From the NCBI GenBank assembly GCA_022113835.1, contig JAILWY010000020.1:4836001-4900000 (forward strand): 64,000 nt of DNA, written 5' to 3'. This document shows, in pieces, positions 11,092 through 21,693 of this stretch (positions are counted from its first letter, which is position 1; every line of letters starts with the position of its first letter). Source of the stretch: Atopsyche davidsoni (lineage: Eukaryota; Arthropoda; Insecta; Trichoptera; Hydrobiosidae). The translations under genes and the position numbers were made by a program. Below the pieces are notes generated by a model. That model was not told where the DNA came from, ran no database searches, and saw nothing but the letters and a program-made list of their open reading frames with translations.

Positions 11092-12135
11092 GTGTGTGTG
11101 CAATCGCATGCTGAAGTGAATATCCATAGTGAAGGAAGTGGAGATTTGCTGAGCACCTCGATATTCAAGAGTGTTGGAGTGTGTGCATCGTTTCTAGTAT
11201 TTACAGACAAGAAGCTCTTTATTTGTGATCAATGTTCATATAAATGTTATAAAAAGAAGTCATTAAAAGTGCACATGCTTAGTCATACTGATAGGAGGCC
11301 TTTTGCTTGTGACCAATGTTCATCTAAATTTAAAACCATGAAATATTTAAAGGCACACAAGTTTATTCATACAGGCGAGAAGCCTTTTGCTTGTGACCGA
11401 TGTTTATATAAATGTAAGACAGAGGGTGATTTAAGGAGGCACAAGCTTATTCATACTGGCGAGAAGCCTTTTGCTTGTGACCAATGTTCATTTAAATGTA
11501 GGTTTAAGAATAATTTGATGAGGCACAAGCTTAAATATACTGGGGAGAAGCCTTTTGCTTGTGACCAATGTTTATATAAATGTAAGAGAGAGGATACTTT
11601 AAGGATGCACAAGCTTATTCATACTGGCGAGAAGTCTTTTGCTTGTGACCAATGTTCATTTAAATGTAGGTTTAAGAATAATTTGATGAGGCACAAGCTT
11701 AAACATACTGGGGAGAAGCCTTTTGCTTGTGACCAATGTTTATATAAATGTAAGAGAGAGGATACTTTAAGGATGCACAAGCTTATTCATACAGACGAGA
11801 AGCCTTTGGCTTGTGACCAATGTTTATATAAATGTAAGAGAGAGTTTGATTTAAGGAGGCACAAGCTTATTCATACTGGCGAGAAGCCTTTTGTTTGTGA
11901 CCAATGTTTATTTAAATGTAGCTTTAAGAATAATTTGATGAGGCACAAGCATAAACATACTGGGGAGAAGCTTTTTGCTTGTTGTCAATCTTCATATAAA
12001 ACTAAGAGAAAAGCTCTTTTAAAGACTCGCATGCTCAGGCACTTAAGCGAGAAGAGTTTTGTTTGTAACAAGTGCTCTGGCACATGCAGGCTGAAAACTG
12101 AGTTCAAAAGCCTCGTTCTCATCTGTGCTAAGTAA
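11092..12135 (+). CDS. C2H2 zinc-finger exon of gene D (identical to gene C)
   Basis: Same acceptor and same 347-residue product as 7294-8337: VCVQSHAEV leader, nine C2H2 units with finger 4 ending HKLKY, degenerate finger, CNKCSGTC tail. No amino-acid difference between the two copies, which implies very recent duplication or an assembly duplication. It pairs with first exon 9584-9790, so proteins C and D differ only in the first exon. Confidence 0.85.
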   Translation: MCVQSHAEVNIHSEGSGDLLSTSIFKSVGVCASFLVFTDKKLFICDQCSYKCYKKKSLKVHMLSHTDRRPFACDQCSSKFKTMKYLKAHKFIHTGEKPFACDRCLYKCKTEGDLRRHKLIHTGEKPFACDQCSFKCRFKNNLMRHKLKYTGEKPFACDQCLYKCKREDTLRMHKLIHTGEKSFACDQCSFKCRFKNNLMRHKLKHTGEKPFACDQCLYKCKREDTLRMHKLIHTDEKPLACDQCLYKCKREFDLRRHKLIHTGEKPFVCDQCLFKCSFKNNLMRHKHKHTGEKLFACCQSSYKTKRKALLKTRMLRHLSEKSFVCNKCSGTCRLKTEFKSLVLICAK

Positions 12136-13381
12136 TTTTTTTTAGTTATGTACTTTCAGATGACATTAAAGAACATTACTTAACATTGTGCCGAGTTTTC
12201 TTTTTAAAAGATTTCATGTTTTAGTAGTTGCTTGTGAGAATTTGACTTATGAGAATCATTTCGCTAGGCACCCAGGAGGGGAAGGTGCGCCTGTCTCCAT
12301 GCCCCTCGGTGTTCATTGCAAGATAAACATTTGACGTACAATTTTTGCAATCTGCTTACCAACTGCGGGGCCTTCCCAAAATTCTTAAGGTCAATGCTGG
12401 AGACATTTAGGTAGAAGTACACATCTATACCTGAATTAAGCCGCCTGCTTTCCTGCTCCTTTTTTCACTCTTTAAGAGAAGTATGACTTGTTTTCTCATA
12501 CAGACTACCTTAGCGTAGATATAAATATACCATAAACTCTTGGTTCGCAGACTAGAGGATTAAGAAGGCCAAGAGTAAGGCAATTGAATTTGGTGTCACG
12601 TATTATATGCTATCAGCAACCCGTACCTCTAATAAAGAATGAGTATCAGATCAATGTGAAAATACCTCAGCGCTACAGAGTGCCTCGTTGAAACCACTTT
12701 CCTTAGTGCCGAGTTCAAATGTTTATACCAAGATATCAGCATAATTAGGTCTGAAGAAATGGGCTCATTGGTAATCGCACATCCTAACTGATTATTAAAT
12801 AAATAAATATTCAATATTTTTGACAGAAATTGCTATAAGAAATGTCATTATAAAATATCTCAAAGAAATAAATAGTAATGTTTCCAGTGTTTATTTATTG
12901 ATTAAACTAAATTGCAATCTGGCAACCTACATGGCCATGTTGGCAAAACTAGTCACAACAATTATTAGAAATTGGAAACCTCAGTAAATATATTTTAAAA
13001 TATAAAATAGTAGAGTTTTTTTTGGGTTCGGAGCATAGTTGGCATTCAAACCCATGCCTCCTGGTTATCACGAACAGCCATCTCAGAGTTTAGAGCACCC
13101 TGGCTCCGCGGCTCAGAGAGAAGTCAAATTGTTGTCTATGCGGAAACGTCAAGAACAAACATGACAGTATTAAAATTACAAATCAATCCTGCAACCTAAA
13201 GAAATTAAAATGAAGCTTGCAACGTGACCCTGAACAGCCTATGAAAGAAAAATACACTCGTACCAATATAACCAGCAGGCACGTGTTTTTAGAGCACTAG
13301 GCGCGGTTCTGTCACTACCGGAGATGCCGCTCTGTACTTTTATACGCAGTGCTTTGTATTTCTGAATAATAATTGCATAAA
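12136..13381 (+). other. 3' flank of gene D and leader of gene E
   Basis: Copy of 8338-9583. Family downstream flank followed by the first-exon leader. No additional gene. Confidence 0.55.
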
Positions 13382-13588
13382 ATGAACGCTCATGTGAAGC
13401 AGGAAATCCCTGACCTCGAAGACGGGGGCGGGCTTGGCAGTTGTGAGGTGATCTTTGTGAAGCCCGAAGATGAGGCGTCCTTCCCCGGCGTCCCAGAATA
13501 TGAGATTAAAATAGAAGACTTCGACGTTGAGAAAGCTCTGCTGGAACACAAAAGAGCTGCCTCCTCAGCATCTGCCAGACGCGAGCAG
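13382..13588 (+). CDS. Acidic first exon of zinc-finger gene E
   Basis: Identical to 9584-9790 (69 codons; VKQE, VKPE and IKIE motifs; donor GAGCAG|GTAATATC). The duplication ends about 40 bases beyond the donor, where the sequence switches to a different intron type (CGCATGAATATATAACCACC), shared with the intron after 34207. It splices in phase 0 to 15509 over a 1.9-kb intron containing a piggyBac MITE. Confidence 0.75.
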
Positions 13589-13911
13589 GTAATATCCCGA
13601 CTCTTGTAATCTCCCCATACTAGCCTGCCTCGCATGAATATATAACCACCACACCAAGCCTGTCAAGTACGGTCACTGACTATATTCATATTTATATTAC
13701 TAGCTTGGTATCTTTTGTGCTCCTTTTTGATAATTATTACCTAACGCTGCATATATTAAATACGCTAGGTAATAAGTAGACGGCTCGAAAATAGAATTTA
13801 GTGCAATATAAATATTTTAAGTAACATACAATTTGATATCAGTTTATCAAGTCTCAGTTTGATAATGACAATGTGAAAGGTTGGGTGGAACCGGCTGCCA
13901 ATATAAACTAA

Positions 13912-14645
13912 CCCTTTGCGCTCGAGTCCGTTTCCGTGCGGACTAATCAGCAACTCGAAGCGTTTCGTAGCACTTTTGGTGAATTTTTCACCTCTAACTT
14001 TAAATGATCACACACTTAAAACCTTTTTATTTTAATATTAAATGTATATTTACATCTTTACGAAGAAAATTTCGTAAACATAAGTCTTTGTAATTTTCCT
14101 TTGTATGATATTTCATGTAACAATCGCCGAGATGCATGCCCAGCTTTTCGGGACAAGTATCACAATAGTATGTCGTTTGATGTCTTTTGCCCGGTTTATT
14201 ATACATATAATCTTATTGGTATTAGATATTATAAAGCAAACAAAATAATGGTGCGATATAATTGATATTGTCAAGGAGAACAGTATATTCCTCAGTGCGA
14301 TAACGTGATAACGATAAGAAGTACATGCAAAAATATACGGGTTGATTAGGTACACACCTAGTCCCTTTGTCACGGCTGTCAAGGTCGAAATGAGAATGAA
14401 AATACAGTTCGCTTAATAGTATCGCAATTTTCTTAGAAAAGAAATTCTAACATAGTTTGATAGGGAGATAACATAATATTTGTGAAATTATAAAGACAGT
14501 GCTTAGGAACGAACTTTAAAGAACAAGATCACATAAACGTAAACAAGAAATCACCAGATAAGAAACCATAAATAGTTATCACCGCACATTGAATTTCCGC
14601 ACCAAACAAAGTGCTGTCGAATCCGCACCTCTCGAGTGCAAAGGG
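13912..14645. mobile_element. Non-autonomous piggyBac-type element in gene E intron
   Basis: Ends CCCTTTGCGCTCGAG and, inverted, CCCTTTGCACTCGAG. It sits between CTAA (13908-13911) and TTAA (14646-14649). The paralogous intron at about 34530 reads AATATAAATTAACATGTGG with no insert, so the target was TTAA, the piggyBac site; the left copy has mutated to CTAA. No transposase ORF. The piggyBac relics ending at 20465 and 55146 carry the same type of terminus. Confidence 0.85.
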
Positions 14646-14649
14646 TTAA

Positions 14650-15508
14650 CATGTGGAAAAATCGCTAGTATTTTATTAAAAATATTTAAAGGGAATTCTG
14701 CCAAGTACTTGGTAGGGGTTAGTACCTACATCGGAACACGTGTGGTCCATTGCAACGTGCCATTCGCGATAGCATTTCGTGTGAATCTTCCTCGTAATAA
14801 GACACCCCTCGAGAAGTGGGACTCTTCCTGGGACCCTTTATAAGCGGTTTCCCCACGCATCTCAAGAGAGACCTCGTGGCATCGAAGCAGTAACCACGTA
14901 CATTTCTATTCAGTGTAGTTATATTGAATAAATTACAAATACGCAAGTATTTCGCCCGCCTTCTGATTTTCAACCATACATCATCCTGCAACCACCAACA
15001 ACACATCACAACATCGGAGACTACAATAACATTTCAAAATAATACAACAAAACTCTCTTTCAAAAATATTGATTACAATTTAAATAAGCAAAAATCACAA
15101 CTATAAGAGTTGATCTGGTTTCTTATGTGCTGAGCTGCTTGAGAGAGAATAAATGACAGCATATTTAAAGACATTACATTAATATGGACAGTTAAAAAGA
15201 TACTGGAATGCAAAAAAAAAAATTCTGTAGTTACGCGTACACTCCACTCAATGCTTTGTACATTACAAGATTGATTGATTAGAAGTTGTTGATTTGACAT
15301 GTGATTACAAGATAATATTATTAAAAACTAACCTTTTATTGTTATCACTATTGACCTAAATTGGTAATTTATGCAGGTTCATCAAGTATTTAATAGTATG
15401 TGTTAACATTGAAGATATCAATTAAAACAGAAAAAAAGTCTTTTATTCAGCTTCCACAAAAACAATCTACAGTATAAATGAATAATATGATGTAATTATC
15501 TGTTTCAG
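14650..15508 (+). other. Distal part of gene E intron
   Basis: Family intron sequence shared with 34560-34880. It contains a stretch at 14700-14930 absent from the other introns (TTATAAGCGG near 14838, GGGACTCTTCCTGGGACCC), probably part of another small insertion. Ends with the acceptor TCTGTTTCAG at 15499-15508. Confidence 0.4.
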
Positions 15509-16717
15509 GTGTATTTGCAATCGAATGCTGAAGTGAACATCCATAGTGAGGGAAGTGGAGATTTGCTGAGCACCTCAATATTCGAGAGTGAACCGTTTCT
15601 AGCATTTACGGACAAGAAGCACTTTATTTGCGATCAATGTTCATTTAAATGTAAGAGAAAGGGTGATTTAAAGACACACAAGCAAAAACATACTGGTGAG
15701 AAGCCTTTCGCTTGTGACCAATGTTCATTTAAATGTACCTTTAAGAGTAATTTGATAAGCCACAAGCTTAAACATACCGGTGAAAAGCCTTTTGCTTGTG
15801 ACCAATGTTCATTCAAATGTAACAATAAGGGTCATTTCAATATGCACAAGCTTAAACATTCTGGCGAGAAGCCTTTTGCTTGTGACCAATGTTCATCTAA
15901 ATTTAAAACCAAACAACGTTTAAAGACACACAAGCTAATTCATACTGACAAGAAGCGTTTTGCTTGTGACCGATGTTCATTCAAATGTAACATTAAGGGT
16001 AATTTGAATATGCACAAGCTTAGTCATTCTGGCGAGAAGCCTTTTGCTTGTGACCAATGTTCATCTAAATTTAAAACCAAGCAAAATTTAAAGACACACA
16101 AGCTAATCCATACTGACGAGAAGCGTTTTGCTTGTGACCAATGTTTATATAAATGTAAGAGGGAGGGTGATTTAAGGATGCACAAGCTTATTCATACTGA
16201 CGAGAAGCCTTTTGCTTGTGACCAATGTTCATTTAAATGTACCTTTAAGAGTAATTTGATAAGCCACAAGCTTAAACATACTGGTGAAAAGCCTTTTGCT
16301 TGTGACCAATGTTCATTCAAATGTAACACTAAGAATTATTTAATGATCCACAAGCTGATTCATACTGGCGAGAAGCCTTTTGTTTGTGACCAATGTTCAT
16401 TTAAATGTAAAACTAAAGGAAGTTTGATGGAACACAAGCTTATTCATAGTAGCGAGAAGCCTTTTGCTTGTAACCAATGTTTATATAAATGCAAGAGAAA
16501 GAGTAATTTAATATCCCACATGCTTATTCATACTGATGAGAAGTCTTTTGCTTGTGATCAATGCATTTATAAATGTAAGAGAAAGTGTGACTTAAGGAAG
16601 CACAATCTTATTCATGCTGGTGAGAAACCTTTTGCTTGTGACCAATGTTTATATAAATGTAAGAGAGAGTTTGATTTAAGGCTGCACAAGGTTATTCATA
16701 CTAGCAAGCAGATTTAA
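15509..16717 (+). CDS. C2H2 zinc-finger exon of gene E, truncated C-terminus
   Basis: Starts after TCTGTTTCAG with VYLQSNAEVNIHSEGSGDLL and encodes 13 regular C2H2 fingers over 402 residues. It lacks the KCYKKKSL-type first finger seen in paralogues. Fingers 2 and 8 are near copies (TFKSNLISH), as are 4 and 6 (KTKQxLKTH). The frame stops at TAA 16715-16717 after HTSKQI, before the family tail, whose decayed remains follow. The protein may still fold, but it has lost about 100 residues. Pairs with first exon 13382-13588. Confidence 0.8.
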   Translation: MYLQSNAEVNIHSEGSGDLLSTSIFESEPFLAFTDKKHFICDQCSFKCKRKGDLKTHKQKHTGEKPFACDQCSFKCTFKSNLISHKLKHTGEKPFACDQCSFKCNNKGHFNMHKLKHSGEKPFACDQCSSKFKTKQRLKTHKLIHTDKKRFACDRCSFKCNIKGNLNMHKLSHSGEKPFACDQCSSKFKTKQNLKTHKLIHTDEKRFACDQCLYKCKREGDLRMHKLIHTDEKPFACDQCSFKCTFKSNLISHKLKHTGEKPFACDQCSFKCNTKNYLMIHKLIHTGEKPFVCDQCSFKCKTKGSLMEHKLIHSSEKPFACNQCLYKCKRKSNLISHMLIHTDEKSFACDQCIYKCKRKCDLRKHNLIHAGEKPFACDQCLYKCKREFDLRLHKVIHTSKQI

Positions 16718-17014
16718 TTGTTACCAATGCTCTGTTATATTTAAAACCAAGGATCATTTATAGATGCTCAAACTATTTCATACTGGCGAAAAGCCTTTTG
16801 CTTGTGATAAGAGTAATTTATGATCCCACAAGCTTATTCATACTGGCTTGAAGCTTTTTGCTTGTTGTCAATCTTCATATAAAACTAAGAGAAAAGCTCT
16901 TTTAAAGACTCGCATGCTCAGGCACTTCAGCTCGAAGAATTTTGTTTGTAACAAGTGCTCTGGCACATGCAAGCTAAAAACTGTGTTCAAATGCCTCGTT
17001 CTCATCTGTGCTTA
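16718..17014 (+). pseudogene. Decayed C-terminal fingers and tail of gene E
   Basis: Directly continues the gene E exon. Remains of two fingers with stops and frameshifts (FHTGEKPFACDKS, then TGA), then the recognisable degenerate finger and the CNKCSGTC...LVLICA tail. The coding end of the family is still visible but is out of frame with, and behind, the stop at 16715. Confidence 0.8.
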
Positions 17015-18472
17015 GTAATTTTTTGATTTATGTACTTTCAGAGGACATTAAAGAACATGACTTAACATTGCGCCGAGTTTTCTTTTTAAATGATTTCATG
17101 TTTTAGTAGTTGTTTGTGAGAATTTTACTTATGAGAATCATTTCGCTAGACACCCGGGAAGGAAAGTGTTTAATGTTTATCTTGCATGTACACCGTGCCC
17201 CTCGGTGTACATTGCAAGATAAACATTAGACGTACTATTTTTGCTAACTGCTTACCAACTGCGGGCCTTCCCAAAATTCTCAAGGTCAATGCTGGAGACA
17301 TTTAGGTAGAACTACACATCCATATTTGAATTATGCCGCCTGCTTTCCTGCTCCTTTTTTACTCTAAGAGGAGTATGACTTGTTTTCTCTTGCAGACTAC
17401 CTTAGCGTAGATGTCATACTCTCTTGAGTAGTTACGTGCACTTACGCTAATACATTCTCTCCAGCCTTATATTTGACAAGGCTCTAGCAAGAGGCAGAGG
17501 AAGGAGTTGTACGCTTTATGCGCATGTTAATGGATAAAACAAAAATTACAAATATAATTTTTATTTAAAATAATGCAATAGTATATATAGATACAAAATT
17601 CAATTTTACTAGCACAAAGCCAAAAAGAATCTTACATCGAATCAAGATGCCTGGACCAAATGGTGACAGAAAACCAAAGGCAGCTGTTTGGAAAATAAAA
17701 TTTATCTATTGTAATATCGTTGGAAATGTTCGCCGTTGAAAAAATCGCCGCTATTTAAATGCAGCAGCTGAAGTCTTATAAAAAAAAAAATATTCTCCTG
17801 AACACCAATACTCCATCAACTCTTGGTTCGCAGAAACAGGTAACATGACTGGAAAATATCCTCAGAAAGTCGGTGAAATACCTAGGTTCCGTTCTCGACA
17901 TTGTCAACTTTGCCATCGTCGGCGAGTAGCAGATAATCCGGGCATATTCCAGCTTCCACACCGAGGGTGCAGAGTGAAGCTGATGGGTAACGGACAGAAG
18001 AAAGGCAGAATTAGCCTAAATAATGGCTGGACTGGGCCTGGTGATCAGCAATGCAGGAGACAGCAGCACGTTCCATAAGGCAGGACAGTCAGTTGGCAAC
18101 AGCATCGATGCACATGCACTCTGAGGCTGGAAAGTGCAGACAAATGGGTCACTCTGTGACCTCTCAACACCAACAACACTCTCTCCAACAGAAAACCAGC
18201 CCCCACAACACAGTAGCGCTGCCAGAATGAAGAACACATTATAAAACAAGTGCCTCGTCAAAACCACATTCCTTAGATCCGAGTTCCATGATTATTAGGA
18301 GTGTCTTTTCATGCTCAGGTCTAGTCAAAAAGAATTATTTACAATTCACTCGATAAGACGCCTAGAATGAAGGAGTTGAAAGAGAAGTTCTCATGTTCTT
18401 TCGGTAACTATAAATGTCATTCTTTTCACTGGTGGAACCAGCATCAGACAAACTGTGGTGTCACGTATTATA
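17015..18472 (+). other. Downstream flank of gene E
   Basis: Family 3' flank, then a block shared with 39490-39900, 51700-51850, 52600-53200 and 60480-60620 (GCCTGGACCAAATGGTGACA; ATGGCTGGACTGGGCCTGG). Short ORFs here are not conserved between the copies, so I call no gene. It ends where a mariner interrupts the GTGTCACGTATTATA block. Confidence 0.45.
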
Positions 18473-19604
18473 CATAGGCTGCTATTTAGGTATCCGGAAC
18501 TGGCCTTTACATAAATAATATTTAAAAAGCAATTATCACATTTGAAAATGGGACTTTTTGGCTGTAGAATGAGTTTTTTTCAATGAGTCAATAAATTGTT
18601 TTCATTGTGTGGCGCTATTTTAAAAATTGCGTGTTATCATCACAATGGATTTAACTCGAGAAAATTTTTGTGCGATGATTTATTATGATTTTCGACGTGG
18701 TCTAACTCAACAGCAGTGCATCGATCAACTCAGTTTGACTTTGACGGGGTCAAAGATTTACAACCCGAGAAGAAGCCGTTGAGGCATTCAATAATCATAT
18801 TTTGGAGATACCGCCTTCCGATTGGAAAAAGTGCTATGAAAACTGGTTTCATCGAATGCAAAAGTGGATCGATAATTACGGAGAATATTTTGAAAAGCAA
18901 TAAAACCATATTTAATAGTCAATGATAGTTATTATATTTTATCCCGGATGTACGGGACGTACAAAGAACTGTATTTTACTAGGTTGTGGATTTCAGGGAT
19001 GTGTGCTTCGTATCTTTCAGCTTGGCATCAGACGCAGGAAGAGCAGGTTTTACGCTGGTCTTTACTAGCTTATCGCTGAGAGATACGTCGCGGGAAGGAA
19101 AGTGTTCACACAAACACGTTATTCTCGACTCTGATCTTTATTGGGGCTGGTCGCCCGATTTTTATACACAAGCCCCGGGGGGCTCGGGGTTAATCACCAT
19201 AGTTGGGAAAGTACCATCGATATGGAAAATATCAATTGTTCATATATTCTAAATGTCCAGTCATAAAAAGGAGATTAGTGAATATTTGCTGACAATACTT
19301 AATTAAACCCGAGCGGCTCTTAATGGCCTCTGCTCCAGGAAGGAGGTCGTTAACGCCGTTTGGCGCAAACACATCTCGGAATGCAGTTAAACTTTAAATA
19401 ATACAAATGGGTTTAAGTGCAAGTTTCCCAAGCCATTTGGTGATAATCGCTCAAATAACCTGACGATTATAACAAATGGCATTTAAATCATATTCCTTCC
19501 TGAAAGTCCATAAAGCCGTTGTCAGGCGGAAACATGCAAAACACTAGGCTGTTGTCGAGCCTTGCCGACGTCCCGTACACCGGATATATAAATAGCAGCC
19601 CTTG
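18473..19604 (+). mobile_element. mariner-like deletion derivative with nested solo LTR
   Basis: Termini contain GGCTGCTATTTA (left) and its complement TAAATAGCAGCC (right), between TA dinucleotides inside the family flank. It keeps the start of a mariner transposase (MDLTRENFCAMIYYDFRRGL at about 18645) but most of the catalytic part is deleted. A sister copy with a longer ORF is at 22443-23116. The right part is split by an LTR at 18949-19579. Confidence 0.8.
18949..19579. mobile_element. Solo LTR nested in the mariner
   Basis: 631 bp starting TGTACGGGACGT and ending ACGTCCCGTACA, a perfect 12-bp terminal inversion with TG...CA ends. It is flanked by the 5-bp duplication CCGGA (18944-18948 and 19580-19584). 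The sister mariner at about 22460 has the uninterrupted sequence with a single CCGGA. Size, ends and duplication fit a solo LTR of a retrotransposon; the family is not identified. Confidence 0.85.
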
Positions 19605-20042
19605 TATGCCATAAGCAACCATTACTTCTAATAAGTCAAGAACATCCAATTAATATGAAAATCACTCGGCATTACGGGCAGCCCATCAAAACCCCTTTCT
19701 TAAATGCCGAGTTCCATAATTTTCAACAAAGATATCAACATAATAAAGTCTGAAGAAAATGGCGCACTGAGACATCTGTCCAAAACGGTGACAGAAAACC
19801 GAAGGGCAGCAGTGGAAAAAATCGGAAACATCAGAATGAAAAATAGATTTTTTTAACACTTACGTCACAGAGAAATTGTCCAATTTGAGAAACCCGGCAC
19901 CTAAATATTTTGGTTCAACTAACCCCTGCAAATAGTTATATTCGCATATGAAATTGAGTAAAAACACAAAACACGTTCAAACATAACAAATACCCATATT
20001 GAGATCGATCTGTAAAAGCTAAGAGAAGTGGTGACACTGACA
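19605..20042. other. Family flank and unassigned repeat
   Basis: Remains of the CGTATTATATGCTATCAGC flank, then a repeat shared with 41290-41410 (GAAACCC..CACC, TTCAACTAACCCCTGC). It may be the inner part of the piggyBac element whose right end follows. No gene. Confidence 0.35.
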
Positions 20043-20465
20043 CAGGTGACACTGTTCAGCGCTTAGGTGAGAAAAGTCATTTTATATTTTCTAATTCTTA
20101 GAAAAAACCATAAAGATTGCATGGTGTGTTCCAATAGGAATGTTCCAGGAGGAAAAGAGAAACCACAGTCTATTGCGAGACCTGTGAAAGGAAGCCGGGC
20201 CTCTATCCAGGAGAATGTTTTGATAAATACCACACCAAAACAAATTTTAAACTTTAAATTGTATCCAAAATAAATTATTTATGCTCTTATCTCTTTTATT
20301 TTTATTACCTTACGACTAAACAATCATAACAATATCATAAAAAGATGTTATTAATTTGTTTTATGGTTATGAGCTATTGTGCAACAATAACATCAAATTT
20401 ATAAACAAAAATATCATTATCACTTCGGAGTAGCTAGACGGGAAAAAAAAATCGAGTGCAAAATG
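20043..20465 (+). mobile_element. piggyBac right end with transposase cysteine-rich C-terminus
   Basis: Translation gives DCMVCSNRNVPGGK and, after a frame change, RETTVYCETCERKPGLYPGE then CFDKYHT: the cysteine-rich end domain of piggyBac transposases. One base is missing in the GGAAAAGAGAAACC run, so the frame is broken. The element ends with an inverted CATTTTGCACTCGA terminus against TTAA (20466-20469). A second copy with the same frameshift is at 53547-55146. Confidence 0.8.
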
Positions 20466-20628
20466 TTAAAACAGTCTTTCTGTTAGTTTTATATGAACAA
20501 GCAAAAAGCTTCTCACGAGTATGAATATGCATGTGGGATATTGAATAACAATTCCTCTTACATTTATAACATTGGTCATGTGGCTTGAGCATAACCAAAT
20601 AACCCTAAATGTTACATTTGAAGGAACA
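20466..20628 (-). pseudogene. Decayed C-terminal fingers of gene F
   Basis: On the minus strand the gene F frame continues past its stop as a broken finger (CSFKCNI, then TAG), a finger remnant with only part of its cysteines, and the SYKTNRKTVL remnant of the family tail. It is then cut by the TTAA and piggyBac terminus at 20465. The CNKCSGTC tail is gone. Confidence 0.75.
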
Positions 20629-21693
20629 TTAGTCACAAGCAAAAGGCTTCTCACCTGTATGAATAAGTTTGTGCTTCGTCAAATTACCCTTAGAATTACA
20701 TTTGAATGAACATTGGTCACAAGCAAAAGGCTTCTCACCTGTATGAATAAGTTTGTGCCTTCTCAAACTACTCGTATTATTACATTTAAAAGAACATTGC
20801 TTACAAGCGAAAGGCTTCTCGCCAGTATGAATAAGATTGTGCAAAATCAAACCACTTTTAGTGTTACATTTGAAGGAACATTGGTCACAAGCAAAAGGCT
20901 TCTCACCTATATGAATAAGTTTGTGCTTCTTCAAATTACCCTTATAATTACATTTGAATGAACATTTGTCACAAGCAAAAGGTTTCTCGCCAGTATGAAT
21001 AAGATTGTGCTTCTTTAAATCACCATTTCTCCTAAATTTAAATGAACATTGATTACAAGCAAAAGCTTTCACATCAGTATGAATAAGATTGTGCTTCTTT
21101 AAATCACCATTTCTATAACATTTATATAAACATTGGTCACAAGCAAAAGGCTTCTCGCCAGTATGAATCAACTTGTGCTTCTTTAAATCACTATTTCTAT
21201 TACATTTAAATGCACATTGGTCACAAGCAAAAGGCTTCTCGCCAGTATGAATAAGCTTGTGCAAAATCAAATTACTTTTAGTGTTACATTTGAAGGAACA
21301 TTGGTCACAAGCAAAAGGCTTCTCACCAGTATGAATAGCCTTGTGCCTCATTAAACCACCATTTCTCTTACATTTAAATGAACATTGGTCACAAGCAAAA
21401 AGCTTCTCGTCAGTATGAATTAGCTTGTGTATCTTTAAATGTTGCATGGTTTTAAATTTAGATGAACATTGGTCACAAGCAAAAGGCCTCCTATCAGTAT
21501 GAAGAAGCATGTGCTTTTTTATTGACCTCTTTTTATAACATTTATATGAGCATTGATCACAAATAAAGAGCTTCTTGTCCGTAAATACTAGAAACGATTC
21601 ACACACTCCAACACTCTTGAATATTGAGGTGCTCAGCAAATCTCCACTTCCCTCACTATGGATGTTCACTTCAGCATGTGATTGCACACACAC
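20629..21693 (-). CDS. C2H2 zinc-finger exon of gene F (minus strand, truncated)
   Basis: Acceptor CTGTTTCAG on the minus strand just above 21693. The 354-residue frame begins VCVQSHAEVNIHSEGSGDLL and holds 11 complete C2H2 fingers, several of the NRNGDLKKH type not seen in genes A to E. It ends at a TAA replacing the glutamine codon of the invariant CDQC of finger 12 (CAA to TAA), so the stop is a single nonsense change. Candidate first exons are 24133-24339 and 30863-31069, both minus strand. Downstream fingers are pseudogenised. Confidence 0.8.
   Translation of the reverse strand: MCVQSHAEVNIHSEGSGDLLSTSIFKSVGVCESFLVFTDKKLFICDQCSYKCYKKRSIKKHMLLHTDRRPFACDQCSSKFKTMQHLKIHKLIHTDEKLFACDQCSFKCKRNGGLMRHKAIHTGEKPFACDQCSFKCNTKSNLILHKLIHTGEKPFACDQCAFKCNRNSDLKKHKLIHTGEKPFACDQCLYKCYRNGDLKKHNLIHTDVKAFACNQCSFKFRRNGDLKKHNLIHTGEKPFACDKCSFKCNYKGNLKKHKLIHIGEKPFACDQCSFKCNTKSGLILHNLIHTGEKPFACKQCSFKCNNTSSLRRHKLIHTGEKPFACDQCSFKCNSKGNLTKHKLIHTGEKPFACD

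Larger units (their letters stand above)
6020..13630 (+). repeat. Tandem duplication, unit 3,798 bp, two copies
   Basis: Bases from about 6,020 to 9,825 recur with a constant offset of 3,798 up to about 13,625. They include finger exon 7294-8337 (again at 11092-12135, identical protein), the MITE and first exon 9584-9790 (again at 13382-13588). In the stretches I compared line by line I saw no difference. The left breakpoint lies just after the gene C donor (a T/C difference near 6,016 is outside) and the right one near 13,632. Confidence 0.9.

Noticed and set aside
17845..18267. ORFs in the downstream flank (LCHRRRVADNPGIF...) as a second gene family
   Set aside because: Homologous flanks at 39600 and 52900 have shifted frames and stops, so there is no coding conservation.
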